64,000 bases of DNA from Pseudobutyrivibrio ruminis CF1b. GTDB lineage: Bacteria > Bacillota > Clostridia > Lachnospirales > Lachnospiraceae. The position numbers were made by a program, and so were the translations under genes. Below are positions 24,322 to 32,141 of this stretch, one piece after another (the stretch's first letter is position 1; the number at the start of each line of letters is the position of its first letter). The stretch lies in assembly GCF_000424005.1 (NCBI RefSeq), contig NZ_AUJB01000003.1, positions 1 to 64,000 on the forward strand, given 5' to 3'. The notes below the pieces were generated by a model that was given only the letters and a program-made list of their open reading frames with translations, did no database searches and was not told where the DNA came from.

Positions 24322-27300
24322 TTACTCTTCATCCTTTCTTCTTCTCTTTGCAAATACAATGAGAACAATTGCTGTTGCTGATAAAACAAATCCCCAAACA
24401 ACATTTCTTGCTACAACAAATGCTGCATTGTCTGTTGAAGTAAAGTTAGCTTGTGTTGCAACTACTGGAGTTTCTGGATCATCATACATCAAAGCGTATG
24501 TTGAGAACTGACCTGTTGAAATTGTAATTGTCTCAGTGTCATTATCCTTGTCATCAAGTAATGTGCTGACACCTTCATGTGCTCTCATAATGTAATATGT
24601 ATCTGACAATCCTTTATAATTATCAGGAATATCAACAACGATATCAATTGGATCTGTATCTGTAATCTGGTTCCAATCTTCGTCATCAATTCTCATGAAC
24701 ATGCTGATATCGATGTAATCTGCCATTGCAAGAGCTGGCTTTTCTGCTGCTAGTGAAGCAACACCATCTGTTATTACCTGCTTATCAAGTTCTGGAATTG
24801 TATCTTCTTCAAGTGGAAGTACCTCTACCTTTATTTCAAGAATGCTTCCTGCTGCAACCATTGCGTACTGCTCTTCTGTAAGAATAGACTTTGCAACTGC
24901 CTTTGCATCTGCAAGGCCTGCAGTATTTCTTGAATTTTCAGGTACCTCAAGCTTAACAACCACTGCGCCTTCGCCCATAACAAGTGCTATTGGTGTCTCC
25001 TTTACAGGAATCTTATTTATTTCTTCGTTATCCTTGCTATTTCCAAGGGCATCTTCAGCCTTAATTTCAGCCATTGCTGTAGACATATCTAATGTAGGAT
25101 CTGCGACTCTTACAATCTCGCCTCCTGTTTCGCTAAGCTTATCCAAAAGCTTTGACTTTGTATCTTCAGTCATATCGCCCCAGATATCGCCCTTGTCAAT
25201 GATATTTCCTTTGCCAAGTGCATCATCAAGAACCTCTGCTGCAACATTGAGAAGCTTCTCAACAACTGGTGTTTTTTCTTCTACTACAGGCTCAGTCACT
25301 GGCTCTACTACTGGTGTTTCAGGAATTTCCTGAACTACTGGCTTTGGAGCTGCTGGAGCTGGCTCCGAAGATTCTTTTACTGGTGCAGGTGCTGGCTTGT
25401 TGATTTTTACAGTATAGGTACCATATGCTGGCTCATGACCTGGTTTCTCCAACTTATAGTAAACCACATACTCTCCATCATCCTTGAATTTTGGTACAGT
25501 ATTTGTGTATACTCCATCAGGTGCATCGCTATATGTTATAACTGCATCTGGATCATTGTTAATAAGTGGGAATTCATTTTCCTGACCATTGTATGTGATT
25601 ACTGGTGTTTCTACTGTAGGAGCAGGGTAAATTGTAACCGCATAACTTCCTGTTTTAGGACTTCTTCCCTCCCTTTCAATTGTATAATAAACTCTATGTG
25701 TACCTACCTCTGAAAATGTAGGAACAGTTGTTGAAAACTCGCCATAAGCTGATGTGCTATATTTAATAAGTGCGTTTTCATCATCTGTTGTAATTCCAGT
25801 AGAATGTGGTTGTCCATCATATACTACTGTTGCCTCTCCATTATTTGGAGTGTTTATTGTCAATGAACGAGCAATTTCTACAGGAATTGTAATTGTGTAA
25901 TCCTCTGTATTTGTGCCGCTTACTGTAAGATATAAATATCCATCTGTTCCACCAAACCTATCATCAATTGCATAAGTTAAATTTCCACCTGAGATGGATA
26001 CATTACCAAAGCTAGCAATATTATTTGGTGTCATCTGTCTATTTACAGATATTACAGCGCCAGGTTCTATATTCTTTAGGTATTCCTCAAGTGATACAGT
26101 TGTATAATAATTTGTATCTTCATCTGAACCAAGTGATAATGATTCTGTTGCTACAACTGGTTCTACTGTCTGCTTATTAATTGTTACATTATAACTTCCA
26201 TATGTTGTACGATATCCATCTAATACAGCCTTGTAATAAATTGTATAAGTACCTGCATTTGTCAACTCAGGAAGTGGGCCATATTCCTGATTTACATCAA
26301 GACTATACGTAATAATTGCACCTGTATTTTCTGAAGTTGCTCCAAATGTCTTTGGTGTTCCATCATAAACTATAGTCTTGTTTTCTGGTAATGTTACTGA
26401 TACTGTTCCCTTAGTTGTAACAGTCACACCATCACTTTCCACTGATGCTGGAGCTGAACTTGTAGCTTTTTTTCTAGCTTTAATAACATATGATGTGTTT
26501 TCCGACAAACCTGTAAATGTGTAAACTCCATTAGTTAATGCTGGTGTTACCCATTCACCAACTTCATTTGTAGAATAAAGAATATACTCTGTATTAGGAT
26601 CATTTGATTTAATTGTTATTGAGTTTGATGAACTGACAATCTGTTCTCTACCAATATCTGCCGGCTTTGCAGCATTGCCATCATCATATGTACCTGCGCC
26701 ATCTATAGATGGTTTAGCCTGTCTGTCAGCTACAGTGAGTGTCTTGCCCCTTGCCTCACCATTTTTCTCATTAATTGTAATTGTTTTTCCAATGAAATTA
26801 TGCTGTGTTTCGCCTCCATCATCAGGACCTACCATCTTTATACAGCCATTAGAATCTGCAGTAACAGTATGATGAGCATCAGAACCTGATACTGTAATAT
26901 CATAAGTTGTTCCTGGCACAAGACCTTCAATTTGTTCTAAGGTGTAATTAACATTTCCTGCAACAGCGCCTGTAGCTGAAACTGTACCAACACCAAATTT
27001 AAACTGTACAAGTTTTAAATCTGATCCGCTCCAAGAAACGCTCATAGCTGAATCTTCGCCATTAATTTTTGTAACTACGAGTTTGTCGCCACTTTCCTTT
27101 GTTTTTTCTGATGTAAGTGGATTATCATCATCATAACCATAAATCGTTTCTGTATTAAACTGAGAATGTTGCCAGTATTGTCTATAAGCTCCTATCCAGT
27201 ACTTTAATCCAGTACGAGTAATTGGAGTAATTACAAAAGCTGGGTCGTCTGGGTCACTATTTACTGAACTTTCTGCCCCTATCATAGCAATCTGCTTGAG

Positions 27301-29361
27301 AGAGTTATCACTGTTTAATGTTGACTCTAATGCAGCGTTATCAGCATATGTAAAATCGTCTCCCTCTCCTAACATTGTGTCAGTCCCAAAAGAAAAATTA
27401 TCACCACTTAAATATGCATTAATAAAAACTGCAGCTAAATCTGTTTTGTCAAACTTAAAACATAAATCACTAACAGAACCTGAGACATTCCATGCGCTAG
27501 AGTTGTAAGAGGTGTTTAGCATATATGTAGTACTATTTCTTGTATATTCCCCTCTAATATCAAATCCACTGCCATTTACACTATATGCCATCAGGCCATT
27601 AGAAACATACCAAGAATATCCGCCTGATTTTGGCCATGTTCTTCCATCACGTCCACATCCTATTATCTGAACTGCTTCACTATAATGTCCGTTTACAATA
27701 CATGCAAACCATGTTCCACTTGAAAGATTTTCACCTGTAATGTTAAGTTCTCTAGATGTAGCATCATTTGTAATTGGAGTCCAATCTACTTTGTTATTAC
27801 TCTTAACCCACTGGTAGCTAGCTGTTTTTCCATCGGCAATTTTCATTGCAAGTTTAACAGAACTATTTCCTTGGCTCTTGAGATATGGGTAACCATCATT
27901 TTCCATAACATCTTCTGCAGATGTCATGTTTACACCATAAATTGAAAAACTATCTGTCTCTGCTTTTACTGTATCACCTACAACATCTACATCCAGCTTT
28001 TCAGCCTCTGTAGCTCCATTTTCCGAATCTGGGATATGATAAACATTAACATTCAAATCATCATTTGCTATTTTTTCTGATTCAAATGAAACGTATACCT
28101 GTCCTTTTGTTGTATCAGGCTGAATCTCTTCGCCTGCTGCATTTAAAACCTTAATATCAAATACATATGAATCTACTACAGGAATTTCTTCTTCAATTTC
28201 CTCTACTGCTGTATCAAATACTTCTTTCTCTTCTGCTGTAGCTGTTCTAGCTGATAATGTTGCATCTGCTGGGAACACGCCTTCATCTGCCTTTACTGTG
28301 ATAGTAACGCCATCCACTACCACACTCTTATTGAATGGAGCTTCCTCTTCTTCACCAATGATAACTGTAATTGTTGGAAGTGATGCATTTAACTGATATG
28401 AAGTAGATACACTTGCTACATATACAAATGTTGCACCTTCTACACTTGAATCAAATGCTTCTGCTGAACTTCTAGCTACGTCCAATGTCCAAGTTACTCC
28501 ACCAAGAGTAACTGCTGAAGATGTTGTAACATACTCTACTGTACGTGTAATATTTCCAGCTGCTTCTGTCTGCTCCACTACTGGCTGCTCTACAGGTGTT
28601 TCTAAAACAGGCTCCTCTGCTGGCTCTGAAGACTCTTCTGGTTCTGACTGCTCTTCTGGAGCTGAACCTTCTTCCTCTGCTGCCTTTACAACCATAGCTG
28701 GGAACAATCTATCTACAATATATGCTACAGGAGATATTCCATTTAATGCTGTATCATCTGATGTAGGTATTGAATCAGATGCTGGCTCAGATGCTGGCTC
28801 AGATGCTGGTTCAGATACTGGCTCAGATGCTGGCTCAGATGCTGCTGGTTCTGAATCAGTTGAAGCTGTGGCTGGTGTATCAGCCTCGGATGTTGTTTCA
28901 CCAATAACAACATCATCTGTAGACTCTGGCTGTTCATTACCCTCATTCTCCTCTTCTGTAACCTCAGGAATCTCTGTTGTAGACTCTGACGCTTCTGGCT
29001 CAGTTGGAGGTTCTATTTCTAAATTCTCTGGATTCTCACCTAGAGTCTCTGAAGGAATAACTCCACCTTCAAATACAGCTGCACCAGCTACAGCAGTATC
29101 ACTTACCACTTCTCTTGTTGTTTCAACTGTAGCAGTAAATGAATCTGGGAAAACAATATCACTTTCCTGGGCACCAACTGGAAGATGCTGTACTGCGACA
29201 TCCGTGTCAAGACCATCGATAGAAGTAATGATATCACTTCCCTCAATGACTTCAGCTCTTGATACTGGCACATTAAATCCCATGGTAAATGTCATTGCAA
29301 ATGCCATGATAAATGCCAGTGCACGATTAAAAACTTTAAATCCTTTTTGTTCTTTCATCAT
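24322..29361 (-). CDS. Very large surface protein with C-terminal membrane anchor
   Basis: A 1679-residue secreted protein. A signal peptide (MMKEQKGFKVFNRALAF, then AFAMTFTMGFNVPVSRA) is followed by a long Glu/Ser/Pro/Thr-rich region with SEPASEP-type repeats. Central parts include a ruler-like domain with many aromatics. Near 1000-1350 are MBG/YDG-type Ig-like repeats (TIVYDGTPKTFG, TVVYDGQPHSTG, VITYNGQENEFP, each ending near YYK or YYT). The C-terminus is a membrane segment (WGFVLSATAIVLIVFAKRRR) and a charged tail; I see no LPXTG, so it is held by the membrane and not by sortase. The start has GGAGG at 7 nt. Adhesion to fibre or neighbours is likely but unproven. Monocistronic, with its own terminators. 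Confidence 0.85.
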   Translation of the reverse strand: MMKEQKGFKVFNRALAFIMAFAMTFTMGFNVPVSRAEVIEGSDIITSIDGLDTDVAVQHLPVGAQESDIVFPDSFTATVETTREVVSDTAVAGAAVFEGGVIPSETLGENPENLEIEPPTEPEASESTTEIPEVTEEENEGNEQPESTDDVVIGETTSEADTPATASTDSEPAASEPASEPVSEPASEPASEPASDSIPTSDDTALNGISPVAYIVDRLFPAMVVKAAEEEGSAPEEQSEPEESSEPAEEPVLETPVEQPVVEQTEAAGNITRTVEYVTTSSAVTLGGVTWTLDVARSSAEAFDSSVEGATFVYVASVSTSYQLNASLPTITVIIGEEEEAPFNKSVVVDGVTITVKADEGVFPADATLSARTATAEEKEVFDTAVEEIEEEIPVVDSYVFDIKVLNAAGEEIQPDTTKGQVYVSFESEKIANDDLNVNVYHIPDSENGATEAEKLDVDVVGDTVKAETDSFSIYGVNMTSAEDVMENDGYPYLKSQGNSSVKLAMKIADGKTASYQWVKSNNKVDWTPITNDATSRELNITGENLSSGTWFACIVNGHYSEAVQIIGCGRDGRTWPKSGGYSWYVSNGLMAYSVNGSGFDIRGEYTRNSTTYMLNTSYNSSAWNVSGSVSDLCFKFDKTDLAAVFINAYLSGDNFSFGTDTMLGEGDDFTYADNAALESTLNSDNSLKQIAMIGAESSVNSDPDDPAFVITPITRTGLKYWIGAYRQYWQHSQFNTETIYGYDDDNPLTSEKTKESGDKLVVTKINGEDSAMSVSWSGSDLKLVQFKFGVGTVSATGAVAGNVNYTLEQIEGLVPGTTYDITVSGSDAHHTVTADSNGCIKMVGPDDGGETQHNFIGKTITINEKNGEARGKTLTVADRQAKPSIDGAGTYDDGNAAKPADIGREQIVSSSNSITIKSNDPNTEYILYSTNEVGEWVTPALTNGVYTFTGLSENTSYVIKARKKATSSAPASVESDGVTVTTKGTVSVTLPENKTIVYDGTPKTFGATSENTGAIITYSLDVNQEYGPLPELTNAGTYTIYYKAVLDGYRTTYGSYNVTINKQTVEPVVATESLSLGSDEDTNYYTTVSLEEYLKNIEPGAVISVNRQMTPNNIASFGNVSISGGNLTYAIDDRFGGTDGYLYLTVSGTNTEDYTITIPVEIARSLTINTPNNGEATVVYDGQPHSTGITTDDENALIKYSTSAYGEFSTTVPTFSEVGTHRVYYTIEREGRSPKTGSYAVTIYPAPTVETPVITYNGQENEFPLINNDPDAVITYSDAPDGVYTNTVPKFKDDGEYVVYYKLEKPGHEPAYGTYTVKINKPAPAPVKESSEPAPAAPKPVVQEIPETPVVEPVTEPVVEEKTPVVEKLLNVAAEVLDDALGKGNIIDKGDIWGDMTEDTKSKLLDKLSETGGEIVRVADPTLDMSTAMAEIKAEDALGNSKDNEEINKIPVKETPIALVMGEGAVVVKLEVPENSRNTAGLADAKAVAKSILTEEQYAMVAAGSILEIKVEVLPLEEDTIPELDKQVITDGVASLAAEKPALAMADYIDISMFMRIDDEDWNQITDTDPIDIVVDIPDNYKGLSDTYYIMRAHEGVSTLLDDKDNDTETITISTGQFSTYALMYDDPETPVVATQANFTSTDNAAFVVARNVVWGFVLSATAIVLIVFAKRRRKDEE

Positions 29362-29570
29362 GCTTCCACCTCCTATAAAACTCCTTAACACCCCTATATA
29401 TAAAAAAGTTTATCTGAAATGATGTTCCGCAACGTTATATTTAACTATATATATTGCTTAACTGCCGTTTATTGTAATGTCAACTTGTGTCTAAATTATG
29501 TATTGTCAGAAAACTAATTGTGAATTACAAGTAACCTATGTAGTTTATTCCTCAACATGTCCAAAAAAAA

Positions 29571-29600
29571 GCTACCGACCTGTAACAAACGGTCGGTAGC
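29571..29600 (-). terminator. Terminator of the lipoprotein gene
   Basis: Perfect 10-bp stem GCTACCGACC/GGTCGGTAGC with a 10-nt loop and a run of eight T on the minus strand. The gap 29362-29570 is A+T-rich and holds the start region of the surface-protein gene; a TTGACA occurs on the minus strand near 29480 without a good -10 at normal spacing. Confidence 0.88.
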
Positions 29601-29638
29601 CTTTAATAATTCGATAATATTTAAAACCTTATATTCTT

Positions 29639-30562
29639 TTAATACTGAACAAATTCAATTGAATCAATGATTGCTGCAAGTGCATCTGATACTGGGATAT
29701 CGATTGCATCATCACCACTGTTGTGTACTGTAAACTCGAATGTCACTGATCCATCCATGATGTCTCTGCCAAGTGCTGACATGTGAAGTCCAGAACCTGT
29801 ATCCTCAGTGACTGGCATCATTGCATTGTAGCAAGTTACATCCTCTGTTCCTGGGAAAGTGCTCTCTGAATACTCTGTATCGCTTCCCCATGAATCGCCA
29901 ATTGCCTTAATAGCAGTCTTCGCATCATCAAGATTGTAAGTAGCTGTAATCATGCATGTTCCTGCACAGTCACCTGTGTATACGAATGTTGTAACAGGGC
30001 CTGACTGATTTACCTCGATTACATCTGGGTTATATCTAACTTTCCAGTTGTAAGGAGACTCATATACTAAATCTTCGCCATTCATAGCGTGTACGTAGTT
30101 CTCACCACTAAATCCGTTTGGATCAACACCATCCAACTTTTCGAATACTACATCAACGCCGTCCTCAAATGAACCTGTTACCTTGTTGTCATCGAAAGAC
30201 TTAACTGTAAATACCTGGTCTACTGGATCCATGCTTCCTACATGGAATGTTAACTCATTCTCACCAACCTCACATGTAAAGAAATCAGCGCTTCCTGTGA
30301 TGCCATCCTCGATGCTTCCTGAACCATCACCGAAGAATACATAGAAATATGTCTTCTCTGGGTTAACTGCATCTGCAGCATAGTTTGCGTAAACACCCTT
30401 TGTGAAATAAGTGATTGCTGACATAGCCACTGCTTCGTCTTCAATCTGTGCTGTCTCACTGTCAACTGATGCTGACTTTCCACAGCCAACCATGCCCATT
30501 ACCATTGTAAGAGCAAGTCCAAGTGCAAATGCCTTTTTCATTACTGAATTAATCTTTGTCAT
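29639..30562 (-). CDS. Secreted lipoprotein
   Basis: A 307-residue lipoprotein: basic start, hydrophobic core and lipobox MVGC (Cys about 27), then a short acidic spacer. The mature part has a lipocalin-like beta region (TYFYVFFGDGSGSIEDG...) and a second half with a FTVHNSGDDAIDIPVSDAL ending. No known family recognised. AAAGGAGA precedes the ATG. Its promoter (30626-30671) has the same TGTGA repeat layout as two promoters in the signalling block next door, so it is probably a regulated output of that system. Confidence 0.7.
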   Translation of the reverse strand: MTKINSVMKKAFALGLALTMVMGMVGCGKSASVDSETAQIEDEAVAMSAITYFTKGVYANYAADAVNPEKTYFYVFFGDGSGSIEDGITGSADFFTCEVGENELTFHVGSMDPVDQVFTVKSFDDNKVTGSFEDGVDVVFEKLDGVDPNGFSGENYVHAMNGEDLVYESPYNWKVRYNPDVIEVNQSGPVTTFVYTGDCAGTCMITATYNLDDAKTAIKAIGDSWGSDTEYSESTFPGTEDVTCYNAMMPVTEDTGSGLHMSALGRDIMDGSVTFEFTVHNSGDDAIDIPVSDALAAIIDSIEFVQY

Positions 30563-30625
30563 TGTTTCTCTTCTCCTTTAAAAAATTATTTATTGTGTTT
30601 GTCTTGTCCTCTTGTTTACATGCAA

Positions 30626-30671
30626 ATAATATCACCCTTAATATCACACAAGTGTCACACGAAAGATCACA
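30626..30671 (-). promoter_or_regulatory. TGTGA-repeat promoter of the lipoprotein gene
   Basis: On the minus strand TGTGA elements at 30655-30659 and 30644-30648 are spaced 11 bp; the -10 box TATTAT (30626-30631) starts 12 bp after the proximal element. Two further elements (TGTGA at 30667-30671, GGTGA at 30632-30636) extend the series with 12-bp steps. The same layout is at 40861-40894 and 43539-43572. Confidence 0.6.
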
Positions 30672-30683
30672 AATAAAAAAAGA

Positions 30684-30710
30684 GAGAATACGCCCCTTGG
30701 CCGCATTCTC
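30684..30710 (-). terminator. Terminator of the signalling operon
   Basis: Stem GAGAAT-N-CG / CG-N-ATTCTC with a 9-nt loop (one mismatch), followed on the minus strand by TCTTTTTTT. It closes the long operon running from 40802 to 30729. Confidence 0.8.
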
Positions 30711-30728
30711 CCTTTATTATCAAATTTG

Positions 30729-31412
30729 TTATTCTGCTTCCTCCATAAAGAAAACTTTTATTTTATTTAAAAACTCATCCTTAGGCATGGTCTTTAAAAA
30801 ATACCCCTGATGATTCAGATGCTCTACAGAACGAATACTTTCCTGGCTGTCATTTCCAGATAAGAAAATGACTGGTAATTCCTTCATCTCATCATCAGCC
30901 CGCAGTGTCTCTAAAACCTCAAGACCTGATGTGACTGGCATCTCATAGTCAAGTAAAACCAAATCCGCCTTGTTACTTCCAAGCCATTTGATTGCTCTGG
31001 CTCCTGATGTGACCATGGACACTTTATAATCATTCACCATCCATTCTCTCACCAGACTCATATAATTTGGATCATCATCCACTATAAGTATTTTTTTCTT
31101 ATCTCCAGCTGAATCCTGACTATCATCAGAATTAATGCTCGCTATATAAGCCTTGTAATCTATTGGCTTCTGTAAGGGAATGATTCTTCTGTTCCCCAGA
31201 TTATTTTCAACAAAAGCTTTTACCTCCCCAGGTAAATCTTTGCCATCTTCCTCACAAAACGTAATTACGGATATCTCATCCCAAAGTTCTTTTATTTTCC
31301 CCTCATCATAAGTAGAAAATACAGACTCAATACCTGAGTCCCCAAGCTTCTTAACAAGAATCTTTATGATAAAAGATTCCTTCTCCCCCAGAATTAAAAC
31401 CTTATGTCCCAA
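30729..31412 (-). CDS. Double-receiver-like response regulator without output domain
   Basis: A 227-residue protein. Residues 1-95 look like a degenerate receiver fold (HKVLILGEKESFIIKILVKKLG) lacking clear acidic pocket residues. Residues 105-225 are a standard receiver: KKILIVDDDPNYM, phospho-acceptor in DLVLLDYEMPVTSG, LSGND and FLKTMPKDE. There is no DNA-binding or enzymatic output, so it may be an intermediate in a phosphorelay. It appears to start at TTG with GGGGGCG upstream, 24 bp after the Hpt gene. Last gene of the operon. Confidence 0.8.
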   Translation of the reverse strand: MGHKVLILGEKESFIIKILVKKLGDSGIESVFSTYDEGKIKELWDEISVITFCEEDGKDLPGEVKAFVENNLGNRRIIPLQKPIDYKAYIASINSDDSQDSAGDKKKILIVDDDPNYMSLVREWMVNDYKVSMVTSGARAIKWLGSNKADLVLLDYEMPVTSGLEVLETLRADDEMKELPVIFLSGNDSQESIRSVEHLNHQGYFLKTMPKDEFLNKIKVFFMEEAE

Positions 31413-31436
31413 TATTAAATCGCCCCCATTACATTC

Positions 31437-32066
31437 CTATACTACCTGTATTCCAAGTAGCTCTTCTAGTCCGTCCCAATCACATTGACGAAGCATATTC
31501 TCCACCTTATCCACTATGGCCTGCTTATCCTGTGGCAGCTCATACAGACTCAGTTCTTCCAGAATCATTTCCACTCCGTCAGTATCCAGGGTAGGTACCA
31601 CTTCTTTCAGTGCATCAAAAGCATCTTCCAGTTCATCGTCCGATATAGGCTTTTTATTCTCCAGGCGCTTTTGCTTTTCCTGCATATAAGGAAGAAGTCT
31701 CTCCTTGTAACTTCTGTAGAGCTCCAGCAAATGATCCAGATTCTCATCTATTACAGAAAGCTCATTCTTCTTTCCAGCCATCTCCAGCGAATAGGCCAGC
31801 TCGCACATTTCAGTAGCACCAATCATTCTTGAGGCAGTTTTCAAAGCATGTACCTTTACAGTAAAATACGAGATATCTCCTTCCTTAAAAGACTTTTCCA
31901 ACTCAGCAATCTTTTCATCTATATCCAGATAGAAGGATTTAAGATATTTATCGAAATCTCTTACACTGCCGCAATAGCACAATCCATCTGAGATAGAAAT
32001 TCCATCTACCCCTGACAATCCTATAAGTTCCTGTGGAACACTATTGTCTTTGATTGCATCCCCCAT
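31437..32066 (-). CDS. Histidine phosphotransfer (Hpt) protein
   Basis: A 209-residue helical protein. The Hpt motif FTVKVHALKTASRMIG contains the phosphorylatable histidine. A C-terminal region (ISDDELEDAFDALKEVVPTLDTDG) resembles the extension that also follows the Hpt domain of the hybrid kinase at 34527-36521, so the two Hpt modules are paralogous. It can carry phosphate between that kinase and the receiver gene just downstream. AGGAG ribosome-binding site. Confidence 0.82.
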   Translation of the reverse strand: MGDAIKDNSVPQELIGLSGVDGISISDGLCYCGSVRDFDKYLKSFYLDIDEKIAELEKSFKEGDISYFTVKVHALKTASRMIGATEMCELAYSLEMAGKKNELSVIDENLDHLLELYRSYKERLLPYMQEKQKRLENKKPISDDELEDAFDALKEVVPTLDTDGVEMILEELSLYELPQDKQAIVDKVENMLRQCDWDGLEELLGIQVV

Positions 32067-32141
32067 GCCTTCTCCTCAAAACTAATTATATGTACAATAT
32101 ACCATACTTGCGAAAATAATCATCCATTTCTGGAAATATTC

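Noticed and set aside
28868-29422. Long open frame on the plus strand opposite the surface protein
   Set aside because: It is the antisense of a biased Ser/Glu/Pro/Thr-rich region and has no ribosome-binding site or known motif.
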